A stretch of DNA of 19,788 bases, taken from positions 1 to 19,788 of the forward strand of contig JAEXUB010000201.1 in NCBI GenBank assembly GCA_023453125.1. The letters run 5' to 3'. Below are positions 1-7,852 of the stretch, piece after piece (the stretch's first letter is position 1; every line of letters starts with the position of its first letter). This stretch comes from Bacteroidota bacterium. GTDB taxonomy: Bacteria; Bacteroidota; Ignavibacteria; Ignavibacteriales; Melioribacteraceae. The translations under genes were made by a program, and so were the position numbers. A model generated the notes under the pieces. The model did no database searches, was not told the origin of the DNA, and saw only the letters and a list, made by a program, of their open reading frames with translations.

Positions 1-1100
1 TGAAAAGAAGAATGACGGGATACGGCAGGGGACTCAGAATGAAAATTGAAACCGATCATTCCGAAATACTCTCCGGAATACGGTTTGCAAAGACCACAGG
101 CAGCCCGATTTCAATTCTTATTGCAAATAAGGACTGGCAGAACTGGAAAGATCTTCTGGACATTAACGAGAATGAAATTCTTTACGATAAGATTTCAATT
201 CCCCGTCCCGGGCATGCTGATCTTACCGGAGTAACAAAATATAATCTTGATGACATAAGGAATTCGATAGAACGTTCAAGCGCCAGGGAGACGGCTTCGC
301 GTGTTGCGGCCGGTGCCGTTGCAAAGAGATTTCTCGAAGAATTCGGAATTGAAGTTGGGAGCTTTGTAGAGAGCATAGGCGGGATTTTCCCCGCAAAAAG
401 TCTTCTTGATGAGCTGTTTGAAAATAAGAAAAAGGTGAAAGGAAAGTCGATAAACAGCATTGCCGATAAGAGTCAGGTGCGTGTTATGGACTCCGTTCAG
501 GAAGAAAAAATCATCAGGAAAATTAAATCGGCCAAGAAAAAGGGGGATACCCTCGGGGGTACATTTACAGTTGTTGTAACAGGAGTGCCTGCCGGTCTCG
601 GTTCCTTTATGCAGTACGATAGAAGGCTTGACGCCGCTTTGGCACACGCATTTATCTCAATCAATGCCGTTAAAGGAGTTGAAATCGGAAACGCCTTTGA
701 GGGAGCCGGGCTATATGGCTCCGAAATACACGACGAAATAATTAAGACCAGAAACGGATTGGAAAGAAAGACCAATAATTACGGGGGCATTGAAGGGGGA
801 ATAAGCAACGGAATGCCGGTTATTATTAAAGGCGCAATGAAACCGATTGCCACTTTAATGAGCCCGATTGGTACAGTTGACCTTTCAACTATGAAAAGAG
901 TTATGGCACGCAGGGAAAGAAGCGATTTTACAGCGGTGCCTGCCTGCGCAGTAATTGGAGAGGCGATGGCAGCCTGGACAATAGCTGCATTTTTCCTCGA
1001 AAAATTCGGCGGCGATTCCCTTGAGGAAACTAAAGAAAATTATCATAATTACACCGGTAAATTGTCAGACCGGATAAAATCTAACTTTGCAAAAAAATAA
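1..1100 (+). CDS. aroC: Chorismate synthase, 5' end cut by window edge
   Basis: Converts 5-enolpyruvylshikimate-3-phosphate to chorismate, the last common step of aromatic amino acid and folate/quinone precursor synthesis; a cytoplasmic enzyme dependent on reduced FMN. The frame is open to the window edge, and the codons before the first ATG (position 12) read K-R-R, matching the family's conserved stretch before GYGRG-x-RMKIE. The ATG at 12 is therefore internal and roughly 35-40 N-terminal residues are missing. Visible family signatures are GYGRG and RMKIE near the start, SGIRFAKTTGSPI, SSARETASRVAAGA, the GGIEGGISNG loop, and the C-terminal RRERSDFTAVPA with GEAMAAW. The stop codon overlaps the ATG of the next gene (TAATG), which suggests translational coupling. 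The identification is secure; only the true start is unseen. Confidence 0.97.
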   Translation, partial: KRRMTGYGRGLRMKIETDHSEILSGIRFAKTTGSPISILIANKDWQNWKDLLDINENEILYDKISIPRPGHADLTGVTKYNLDDIRNSIERSSARETASRVAAGAVAKRFLEEFGIEVGSFVESIGGIFPAKSLLDELFENKKKVKGKSINSIADKSQVRVMDSVQEEKIIRKIKSAKKKGDTLGGTFTVVVTGVPAGLGSFMQYDRRLDAALAHAFISINAVKGVEIGNAFEGAGLYGSEIHDEIIKTRNGLERKTNNYGGIEGGISNGMPVIIKGAMKPIATLMSPIGTVDLSTMKRVMARRERSDFTAVPACAVIGEAMAAWTIAAFFLEKFGGDSLEETKENYHNYTGKLSDRIKSNFAKK

Positions 1101-1741
1101 TGATGAAAATAAAATATTTTGTGCAGAACATTTTTTCGGTAAACACTTATCTGGTTTGGGAAGAGAATTCAAAGGAAGCAATCATCATTGATCCGGGAGC
1201 CTCTCTTAAGCCGGAAGAGGAGGAAATTAGCAGTTTTATAGAGAAAGAAGGGCTAATACTAAAATATATGCTTAATACACATTGCCATATTGACCACATT
1301 TTCGGCAATGCTTTCATTAAAAACAAGTATAATCCGCAATTTTTGGCTCCCGAGGGAGACCTGTTTCTGCTTGATATTATGGTTGAGCACGCAGGGGATT
1401 TTGGCGTTACAATGAATCCTTCTCCACAACCCGATACAAATATCACCGGTGATGCTTCAATTAAAATCGGGGAATGCGAAGCGAAATTCATTTCGACTCC
1501 AGGGCATACTCCCGACGGATACTGTGTATATTTTGAGAAAGAAAAGATTTGTTTTACCGGGGATACTCTTTTTAATGAAGGGATCGGAAGAACCGATCTA
1601 TGGGGAGGGGATTTTTCTGTTCTTATGAAATCATTAAAGGAAAACCTCCTTACTCTTCCCGATGATGTGGTCATTTATCCGGGGCACGGTGATAAAAGTA
1701 CAATCGGGTATGAAAAAAATAATAACCCTTTTATTGCCTGA
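1100..1741 (+). CDS. MBL-fold hydrolase, glyoxalase II-like (YcbL type)
   Basis: A 213-residue metallo-beta-lactamase fold protein, probably cytoplasmic. The binuclear metal site is complete: THCHIDH at residues 60-66 (HxHxDH), H136 in the GHTPDG loop, D155 in FTGDTLF, and H196 in YPGHGD. GIGRTD after the Asp loop is typical of glyoxalase II-like and YcbL-like proteins. The length fits the short YcbL-type members, which lack the C-terminal substrate-binding domain of classical glyoxalase II, so hydrolysis of S-lactoylglutathione is possible but not established. The start ATG shares one base with the aroC stop; a second ATG follows at once (1103). No Shine-Dalgarno is visible, consistent with coupling to aroC. 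Fold and metal site are clear; the substrate is unknown. Confidence 0.88.
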   Translation: MMKIKYFVQNIFSVNTYLVWEENSKEAIIIDPGASLKPEEEEISSFIEKEGLILKYMLNTHCHIDHIFGNAFIKNKYNPQFLAPEGDLFLLDIMVEHAGDFGVTMNPSPQPDTNITGDASIKIGECEAKFISTPGHTPDGYCVYFEKEKICFTGDTLFNEGIGRTDLWGGDFSVLMKSLKENLLTLPDDVVIYPGHGDKSTIGYEKNNNPFIA

Positions 1742-1794
1742 GCAGTTTATTATTTTTAAGGTTTTCGATATATTGAAATTAAAAATTGGGTAAG

Positions 1795-2562
1795 ATGTTA
1801 ACACAGGCCTTCAGCAGAAGCGATGAAAAGAAATTTCTGGCAAAACTGATTATTGCCCTCCTATTTGTTTATATATGCCTTTTTGAATTTATACTTGAAG
1901 CTAACAGGATTCTGCCCAAACCTTCTCTATTGGCAGAGTCTTTTGTCTCAATCTGGAAGGACTACGACCTTTTGTTTGCTCTTATTATTACTGTATCGGT
2001 AATTTATCTTTCGATGATTGCGGGCTATTTCGTTGTTTTTTCGCTAAAGAATTTCCTTTCGCGTATCTACTTCTCTTATCCATTAATGCTGAGCGCTTCA
2101 AAAGTATTCAAGTATTTCCCCGCTTTTTTCTATGCAGTTTTGTTTGAATACTGGTTCCGCGGCAGTTATGCGGCTGAATTCTTTTTTGCATTCCTGGCCA
2201 TTTCCTCATTATACCTCTCCTCCTTTATGGGGGAAATGAAAGAAGTCCGTAAGGATTATCTGATCTTCGGTAAAAGCCTGGGCTTAAAAGATGAAGAAAT
2301 ATTCTCAAAGATTGTATGGAACGCAATACGTCCGGGTATATTAAAATCCGCCAAAAGATTTAATTTCTATTTATGGGTGCTGGTTTTGCTATTTGAATTT
2401 ATTGCAAACGTGGAAGGGCTCGGGAAAGTATATCATCAGATGCTTACATACAGAGATTTATCGGGATTGATTTCGGTAGCCTTGATAATGGCTGTAACCC
2501 TGTATGCAACAAACAAATTAATTGAGTTTATAATTGAAAAAAGTGTAACCTGGAAAGATTAA
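1795..2562 (+). CDS. ABC transporter permease (SsuC/TauC/ThiX-like)
   Basis: Integral membrane protein with about six hydrophobic segments (near residues 17-36, 55-80, 95-115, 125-145, 195-210 and 222-245). It carries the cytoplasmic coupling loop of importer permeases (EAA-type): FGKSLGLKDEEIFSKIVW followed by IRPGIL, corresponding to the usual 'A..LGAS....F..V..PAA.PGIL' pattern of nitrate/sulfonate/taurine-type permeases. The next gene, 9 bases away, encodes its likely ATPase. No periplasmic binding protein is in the window, so the substrate cannot be inferred. Start choice: ATG 1795 is preferred; an in-frame TTG at 1786 would add three residues, and neither has a strong Shine-Dalgarno. 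Importer permease family is likely, but the sequence is divergent. Confidence 0.78.
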   Translation: MLTQAFSRSDEKKFLAKLIIALLFVYICLFEFILEANRILPKPSLLAESFVSIWKDYDLLFALIITVSVIYLSMIAGYFVVFSLKNFLSRIYFSYPLMLSASKVFKYFPAFFYAVLFEYWFRGSYAAEFFFAFLAISSLYLSSFMGEMKEVRKDYLIFGKSLGLKDEEIFSKIVWNAIRPGILKSAKRFNFYLWVLVLLFEFIANVEGLGKVYHQMLTYRDLSGLISVALIMAVTLYATNKLIEFIIEKSVTWKD

Positions 2563-2571
2563 GAGGGAATA

Positions 2572-3309
2572 GTGAAAATCAGAAATCTTTCAAAAAAATT
2601 CATAAGCAGATCTGGCCTTACGGTTACGCTTATAAATGATCTTAACATTGAAATAGAAGAAAAGTCAATAATATCAATTTTATCCCCGTTCGGTTCGGGA
2701 AAGAGCACCTTGCTTAAAATTATTGCCGGTCAGGAAGAGAAGACAGCCGGAGAAATAATTCCCGAATCCCATTCAAAAACAGTCTTCATCCCCTCGGGAA
2801 AATCCTCTTTTCCCTGGTTTAGTGTAAATGAGAACTTCAATCTTGTATCGCAAAAACAGGATTTGAAGGAAGAAATCATCAGATTAGTGGAACTTGAAGG
2901 TTATGAGAATCATACTCCCGGTTCAGAGAGCATAGGATTCAGATTCTTAATCTCCTTCGGTATGGCGTTATTATCAGGAGCCGATTTAATTCTTGCAGAT
3001 GATCCTTTTAGCAATGTATCAGATTTAATGAAAGAAAGAATTATCAGGATTATAAGAAAAGCCAGAGACTCAAAAGGAGTTTCTGTTATTCTCGCTACTT
3101 CGAATGTATCCGATTCGGTTTTATTCTCGGACAAAGTGATTGTAATGAAAAGTAATCCTATGAACGCTGCAGGAGTAATTGAAATTAACACAAGCGCAAA
3201 AAGGGAGGCTTTATATCTTAAAACTCCCGAAGCTGATGGTTTTAAAGGTAGAATTATTGAATTATTCAACCGCTCAAACACTGACAAGGCAATAAGTATC
3301 TCAATTTAA
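2572..3309 (+). CDS. Degenerate ABC transporter ATPase subunit
   Basis: A 245-residue nucleotide-binding-domain protein of the SsuB/TauB type, presumably on the inner face of the membrane with the preceding permease. The fold is recognisable, but key motifs have drifted. Walker A is SPFGSGKST (38-46), with K44 kept but the first Gly replaced by Ser. The Q-loop Gln is absent (VFIPSGKSSFPW, 71-82). The LSGGQ signature aligns to ESIGF (119-123). Walker B is LILAD-D (139-144), with Asp instead of the catalytic Glu at 144. The switch His is replaced (ATSN, S177). Nucleotide binding is plausible; efficient hydrolysis by a homodimer is doubtful. The GTG start has a Shine-Dalgarno (GAGGG, 2563-2567). 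It lies 9 bases from both neighbours, so it is almost certainly in an operon. A transport, regulatory or decaying role cannot be told apart here. Confidence 0.82.
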   Translation: MKIRNLSKKFISRSGLTVTLINDLNIEIEEKSIISILSPFGSGKSTLLKIIAGQEEKTAGEIIPESHSKTVFIPSGKSSFPWFSVNENFNLVSQKQDLKEEIIRLVELEGYENHTPGSESIGFRFLISFGMALLSGADLILADDPFSNVSDLMKERIIRIIRKARDSKGVSVILATSNVSDSVLFSDKVIVMKSNPMNAAGVIEINTSAKREALYLKTPEADGFKGRIIELFNRSNTDKAISISI

Positions 3310-3318
3310 AGAGGAAAA

Positions 3319-4863
3319 ATGAAAGAAAAATATGGCAAACTGGATCTGCTGAGAGAAGAAGCAAAACTCGGAGGCGGAAGCGATAAAATTAATTCACAGC
3401 ATTCAAAAGGCAAACTTACCGCCAGAGAGAGAGTTTCACTTCTGGTAGATGAAGGAAGCTTTCAGGAAATTGATATGCTGGTAAAACACCGGTCAACTGA
3501 TTTCGGTCTGGACCAGCAGAGATTTCTCGGTGACGGCGTTGTTACAGGATTCGCACGAATTAATAAAAGACCGGTTGCCATTTTCAGTCAGGATTTTACA
3601 GTGCTCGGAGGCTCCCTATCGGAGGCTCACGCTGAAAAAATCTGCAAGATAATGGATACGGCAATGAAGATCGGAGTTCCGGTTATAGGACTTAACGATT
3701 CAGGGGGAGCCAGAATCCAGGAAGGAGTTGTAAGTTTAGGGGGCTATGCCGATATATTCCTCCGCAATACATTGGCTTCGGGGGTAATTCCCCAGATTTC
3801 TGCCATATTAGGCCCGTGTGCCGGTGGGGCCGTCTATTCACCGGCCATTACAGACTTTATTTTTATGGTCAATAATACTTCTCATATGTTTGTTACCGGT
3901 CCTAATGTTGTTAAGACCGTAACACACGAAGAAGTAAGCTTTGAAGATCTCGGAGGGGCAGAAACCCATTCTGTTAAAAGCGGAGTTGCCCATTTTTCAT
4001 TGGACAGCGAACTTGAGGTGCTTGATAATATAAGAAAACTGGTTGGTTATTTACCTCTTAACTGGAAGGATGCAGCTCCGGAGACTAACTTCGATTTTTC
4101 TGAAGACCTTCTAAGGCCTGATCTTGATTCAGTATTGCCGGATAATCCGAATAAGCCTTATGATATGCATACTCTCCTTAAACCTCTATTAGACGGGGGA
4201 GAATTTTTTGAAGTCCATAAGCATTACGCGCCAAATCTGATTGTTGGTTTCGCTAGGGTAGGGGGAGTTTCAGTTGGAGTAGTAGCTAATCAGCCGGCAG
4301 TATTAGCCGGTGTTCTTGATATTAATGCATCGGTAAAGGGAGCCCGCTTTGTAAGGTTCTGCGATGCATTCAATATCCCGCTTCTGGTACTTGAGGATGT
4401 GCCCGGTTTCCTTCCCGGTACCGAGCAGGAGTGGAACGGTATTATACGCCACGGTTCAAAACTTCTTTTTGCCTTCTGCGAAGCAACAGTGCCAAAGGTT
4501 ACTGTAATTACCCGAAAGGCATATGGAGGGGCGTACGATGTTATGAACTCAAAGCATATCAGGGGCGATTTTAATTTTGCCTGGCCTTCTGCCGAAATTG
4601 CTGTAATGGGGCCAAAAGGGGCTGTTGAAATTATCTTCAAAAAGGAAATATCTACTGCCGAAAATCAGGAAGAGAAACTGAATCAGCTGCTTGCCGATTA
4701 TATTGATAAATTTGCTAATCCTTATATAGCGGCAGAAAGAGGTTATATTGACGAAGTTATAAAGCCCTCTGAGACGCGGCAGAGATTAATAAACGCATTT
4801 CAGCTTTTAAAGACTAAGGTGGACAAGAATCCGAAGAAAAAGCATTGTAATATACCGTTATAG
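3319..4863 (+). CDS. pccB: Acyl-CoA carboxylase carboxyltransferase subunit (PccB/MmdA type)
   Basis: A 514-residue crotonase-fold carboxyltransferase that moves CO2 between carboxybiotin and a short acyl-CoA, as in propionyl-CoA carboxylase beta chain or methylmalonyl-CoA decarboxylase alpha subunit. Length is normal for the family. The N-terminal half has LTARERVSLLVDEGSF, NDSGGARIQEG and GPCAGGAVYSPA (acyl-CoA oxyanion region); the C-terminal half has the biotin-side motifs ANQPAVLAGVLD, EDVPGFLPGTEQE, RKAYGGAYDVM and WPSAEIAVMGPKGAVEI. D407 in AYDVM is the position where Asp is commonly associated with propionyl-CoA preference and Ile with acetyl-CoA. Shine-Dalgarno GAGG precedes the ATG closely. 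No biotin carboxylase, biotin carrier or membrane decarboxylase subunit is in the window, so a biosynthetic or catabolic carboxylase and a sodium-pumping decarboxylase cannot be separated. Confidence 0.9.
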   Translation: MKEKYGKLDLLREEAKLGGGSDKINSQHSKGKLTARERVSLLVDEGSFQEIDMLVKHRSTDFGLDQQRFLGDGVVTGFARINKRPVAIFSQDFTVLGGSLSEAHAEKICKIMDTAMKIGVPVIGLNDSGGARIQEGVVSLGGYADIFLRNTLASGVIPQISAILGPCAGGAVYSPAITDFIFMVNNTSHMFVTGPNVVKTVTHEEVSFEDLGGAETHSVKSGVAHFSLDSELEVLDNIRKLVGYLPLNWKDAAPETNFDFSEDLLRPDLDSVLPDNPNKPYDMHTLLKPLLDGGEFFEVHKHYAPNLIVGFARVGGVSVGVVANQPAVLAGVLDINASVKGARFVRFCDAFNIPLLVLEDVPGFLPGTEQEWNGIIRHGSKLLFAFCEATVPKVTVITRKAYGGAYDVMNSKHIRGDFNFAWPSAEIAVMGPKGAVEIIFKKEISTAENQEEKLNQLLADYIDKFANPYIAAERGYIDEVIKPSETRQRLINAFQLLKTKVDKNPKKKHCNIPL

Positions 4864-4913
4864 CGGCATAATCGCAGATTAACTAAAATTAACATTTTTT
4901 TTTAAGAACCTGC

Positions 4914-4942
4914 TTGAAAAAAAACCTGTAACGTGTTATATT
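4914..4942 (+). promoter_or_regulatory. Sigma70-type promoter for the LysM transglycosylase gene
   Basis: A -35 box TTGAAA (4914-4919) and a -10 box TATATT (4937-4942) are separated by exactly 17 bases, with a TG one base ahead of the -10 (extended -10, 4934-4935). It lies about 30 bases before the TTG start at 4973 in the only sizeable gap of the first half of the window (4864-4972). This indicates that the LysM gene is a separate transcription unit from the aroC-pccB run. A 9-base T run (4895-4903) just upstream lacks a convincing hairpin. Confidence 0.7.
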
Positions 4943-4963
4943 GCAATAAGATTAATCTACTTT

Positions 4964-4967
4964 GGAG
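4964..4967 (+). promoter_or_regulatory. Shine-Dalgarno deciding the TTG start at 4973
   Basis: GGAG, five bases before TTG 4973. The residues encoded from this TTG form a lipoprotein signal peptide, which supports this non-ATG start; no in-frame ATG follows until deep in the protein. Confidence 0.75.
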
Positions 4968-4972
4968 TCCTA

Positions 4973-7747
4973 TTGAAAAAAACAATCATACCGATAGCCT
5001 TGGTTTGTTCCGCTCTTATTTTTAATGCCTGCGGTTCAATTACATCCACCCAGAAATTCAATCCCGTAGTTAAAAAAGACACTGTTAAAACAGTCGATCA
5101 GGCAACTGAAGTCGCCTCACTTTTAGAAAGTGCCAGACAGGCATATATTGATGCCCTCTATAAACAGAAGCTCGGATTGAAAAAAGAAACCTTAGATGCC
5201 TTTGAATCCTCTCGTACCATACTGGACAAATTAAGTTATTATCCGGATGTTGAAAACAGTGAAAACTATGTTGAACTGGATAAATCGGTTGAAGAGGACT
5301 ACAAATCCTTCATTTTCTCATTAAAGGAGCTTCCTGAGGACGCATCTCTGGCGGCTATGGATATCTGGCTTACCAAGGATATTCCTGAAGATAATGAGGA
5401 AGGGGATGATGCCGATACCGATTCCCTTACAACTGAAGAAAGCAATGCAAAGGTTAAAGAAGTTATATCAATTGGAGACCTGCAGTTTGAAATAAATGAT
5501 TTCGTAGAAAATCAGCTTAATTTGTTTACCGGAAAGTATAGAGGTTTTATGATGAAATGCCTTGAGAGATCAGGAAGATATTTCCCGATGTTCGCAAGGA
5601 TATTCGCCGAGGAAAAAGTCCCTCAGGAAATGCTTTTCTTAAGTGTGCCTGAAAGCGGTCTCGACCCGGTTATCAGATCCAAAGCTAAAGCTGTAGGTCT
5701 TTGGCAGTTTGTTAAAGGTACTGCCAAGCTGTATGACCTCGAAGTGAATTTTTATGTGGACGAAAGAAGAGATCCTGAATTGGCAACCAGAGCTGCAGCA
5801 AGACATTTAAGAGATTTATATAATTCTCTCGGTGACTGGTATCTGGCACTGGCAGCCTACAACAGCGGCGAAGGAAGAGTCCGCCGTGCTATGAGAAAAG
5901 CAGGAGGATCGACAGATTTCTGGGTAGTAAAAAAATATCTGCCACGCGAGACAAAGGGATATATTCCACAGTATGTGGCTACATATTTAATTGCATCACG
6001 CCCTCAGGAATATGGTTTTACCGATATTCAGTATCAGAAACCTTTTGAATATAAGACATTCAAGGTGAATGAGGCAATAGACCTCAGCATTCTTGCTAAA
6101 TGTGCCGGAGTAAGCACCGAAACACTTGCAGATATGAATCCTTCATTAATCCAATTCTGTACTCCGCCTGCTTCTTACGGCTCATTTGAATTAAAAGTAC
6201 CGGCAAAGACTTATGACGCATTTGTTGAGAATTTCAAGAATATACCTGATGATATTAAACTCAGATATGAATATTATACCGTAAAAAGCAATAAAGAGAA
6301 CTTAAGAACAGTAGCTGCCGATAAAGGACTTTCTGTTGAAAGGCTTGCAAGCTTTAACGGCCTTACCACACGTTCAAAAATCTATAGGGGAACAACATTA
6401 AAGATTCCTATCCGTTTCAAAGGGGACGATTCTTTTGTAGCGGTTAACGAAGCCGATGCCGCCGATTTTGAAGAGGAGATGAAGAGCAAAGATACAGATG
6501 CTCCTTATAAACTTGTTCAGGTTGCCCCAAATTCTTCAGGTATTGATGCCTCCAACCCTTCGCCGGTTATTATTCCCGACGGCAAGGTAGCTGTTGAATA
6601 TACAATTAAGGATGACAAGGATAATTTGAAGGATCTGGCAAGGTTGTTTAATGTCCGCCAGTCAGATATAAGAAACTGGAATAATATTCCTTATTATCAG
6701 AGACAGCCATTCTCGGTTGGACAGAAAATTAACATTTATGTCGCGGAAGATGAAAAGGATATTTACGCTGCAATTGATACATTAAGCAGATCAGATAAGA
6801 ATTTAAAACTTGCCTCATTCGATGCGGAAAGAAAAGCGGATGAAGAGCGTGCAGAGATGAATTCCAGAGTATCTTCAACTGCAAGCATGAAATTCTACAA
6901 AGTCCGCAAGGGAGAAACACTTTCTTCAATAGCCGATAAACTTAATTTAAGCGAAAAGAATTTAATGCAGTGGAACGGTTTTACCAAAGCTACAGCAAAC
7001 AAGCTTAAAGTCAATCAGAGACTTAAAATAATGAGTTCTGATGATAACGAAGTTTATGGTGCAAACACTCCAAAATCGGATGTAGATTATACCTCTTATA
7101 CTGTTGAGCCTGGCGATGCCCTTGGTAAAATTGCTTCAAAGCATAAAGTATCACTCGACCAGCTTTTGGCAGCAAATAATCTTACCAAAAAATCGAAGAT
7201 TAAAGCCGGGCAGGTATTAAATATTCCTGTAATTGCCAAAGCTGCGGTAAAGAAAAACACTTCTGTTTCCAAAAAGGCAGAGTCTTCAGTAAAAGAAACC
7301 AGCGAAACACCTAAGAATGCAAAAACAGCAGAAAAAAGCTCTAAAGCTTCTTCGTCAAGCTATACCGTAAAGAAAGGAGACTCTGTAGGAAAGATTGCGG
7401 AAGAAATGGGAGTTTCAGTTGCCGAATTGAGAGCAGCCAATAATTTAACAAAGAAATCAATTATTAAAACAGGCGAAAAGCTGGTTATTCCGGGAAGTAA
7501 AAATTCTGAACCGGTACCGGCTAAAAAAGAAGCTAAAGCAGAGTCTGTTAAAAAAGAATCCCCCAAAGCTAATGCTAAAGCTGCAAAAGGGGGAACGGAA
7601 TATAAAGTTAAGAACGGCGAATCTTTATGGAGAATTGCACGCCGCAATAACGTAACAATTGACGCAATTAAAGAAGCATCAAATCTTAAAGATGATAATG
7701 TAAAGCCGGGGGATAAGATTGTAATTCCCGCTCCGGCAAAGAAATAA
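4973..7747 (+). CDS. Membrane-bound lytic transglycosylase lipoprotein with multiple LysM repeats (MltD-like)
   Basis: Cleaves peptidoglycan glycan strands, probably anchored in a periplasm-facing membrane leaflet. A short basic N-terminus, a hydrophobic stretch and C20 suggest a lipoprotein signal, though the lipobox (IFNAC) is weak. The SLT (family 1) transglycosylase domain spans about 200-345: catalytic Glu E227 in VPESGLDP, then KAVGLWQFVKGTA, YVDERRDPE and the AAYNSGEGRV motif. LysM or LysM-like modules follow at about 434-481, 543-592, 641-688, 709-753, 797-841 and 877-920, with a weaker one near 355-410. The last three are the most canonical (YTVKKGDSVGKIAEEMGVS) and are joined by Lys/Ala/Ser/Glu-rich linkers. 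At 924 residues it is twice the size of E. coli MltD, mainly through extra LysM copies. TTG start with a good Shine-Dalgarno and its own promoter. Family is secure. Confidence 0.92.
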   Translation: MKKTIIPIALVCSALIFNACGSITSTQKFNPVVKKDTVKTVDQATEVASLLESARQAYIDALYKQKLGLKKETLDAFESSRTILDKLSYYPDVENSENYVELDKSVEEDYKSFIFSLKELPEDASLAAMDIWLTKDIPEDNEEGDDADTDSLTTEESNAKVKEVISIGDLQFEINDFVENQLNLFTGKYRGFMMKCLERSGRYFPMFARIFAEEKVPQEMLFLSVPESGLDPVIRSKAKAVGLWQFVKGTAKLYDLEVNFYVDERRDPELATRAAARHLRDLYNSLGDWYLALAAYNSGEGRVRRAMRKAGGSTDFWVVKKYLPRETKGYIPQYVATYLIASRPQEYGFTDIQYQKPFEYKTFKVNEAIDLSILAKCAGVSTETLADMNPSLIQFCTPPASYGSFELKVPAKTYDAFVENFKNIPDDIKLRYEYYTVKSNKENLRTVAADKGLSVERLASFNGLTTRSKIYRGTTLKIPIRFKGDDSFVAVNEADAADFEEEMKSKDTDAPYKLVQVAPNSSGIDASNPSPVIIPDGKVAVEYTIKDDKDNLKDLARLFNVRQSDIRNWNNIPYYQRQPFSVGQKINIYVAEDEKDIYAAIDTLSRSDKNLKLASFDAERKADEERAEMNSRVSSTASMKFYKVRKGETLSSIADKLNLSEKNLMQWNGFTKATANKLKVNQRLKIMSSDDNEVYGANTPKSDVDYTSYTVEPGDALGKIASKHKVSLDQLLAANNLTKKSKIKAGQVLNIPVIAKAAVKKNTSVSKKAESSVKETSETPKNAKTAEKSSKASSSSYTVKKGDSVGKIAEEMGVSVAELRAANNLTKKSIIKTGEKLVIPGSKNSEPVPAKKEAKAESVKKESPKANAKAAKGGTEYKVKNGESLWRIARRNNVTIDAIKEASNLKDDNVKPGDKIVIPAPAKK

Positions 7748-7761
7748 AGTTCTTTTTCACT

Positions 7762-7852
7762 AGCCGTTAGGGGTGCCAGCAAGTAGTCAGAATTGCGGCT
7801 GAGATAATACCCTTGAACCTGATCTGGATAATGCCAGCGTAGGAAACGACGA
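7762..7852 (+). promoter_or_regulatory. TPP (thiamin pyrophosphate) riboswitch aptamer, THI element
   Basis: The conserved THI-box series is present in order: GGGGTGC (7770-7776), CTGAGAT (7799-7805), ACCC followed by GAACCTGATCTGG (7809-7827), and GATAATGCCAGCGTAGGAAA (7827-7846). The P1 closing helix pairs CGTT (7765-7768) with AACG (7845-7848), and the P3 arm pairs GCAA (7779-7782) with TTGC (7793-7796). It sits 15 bases after the stop of the LysM gene and ahead of the receptor/TPK/transporter operon, and is followed by a terminator that makes it an OFF switch at high TPP. Confidence 0.97.

Noticed and set aside
276..647. Long antisense ORFs opposite aroC, and similar ones opposite the other large genes.
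   Set aside because: They lie wholly within strongly identified genes, show no recognisable motifs and have no ribosome binding sites; they are frame shadows.
1795..3309. The ABC pair as ThiX-ThiZ, a second thiamin-precursor importer complementing the riboswitch operon.
   Set aside because: No TPP riboswitch lies upstream, no ThiY-type binding protein is present, and the permease and ATPase are too divergent to assign a substrate from sequence alone.
4864..4913. Possible intrinsic terminator after the carboxyltransferase gene, ending in a run of nine T (4895-4903).
   Set aside because: The only stem I can draw (AATC with GATT) is four pairs and not next to the T run, so it is not a convincing hairpin.
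7653..7725. TTGACG (7659-7664) and GATAAT (7694-7699) or TGTAAT (7720-7725) as a promoter for the riboswitch.
   Set aside because: The TTGACG to GATAAT spacing is 29 bases, and no -35-like hexamer sits 16-18 bases before either -10-like box.
6272..7730. Repeated stretches that might be a DNA tandem repeat array.
   Set aside because: The similarity is at protein level (LysM modules); the DNA copies differ in codons and spacing, so it is a domain repeat, not a nucleotide repeat.
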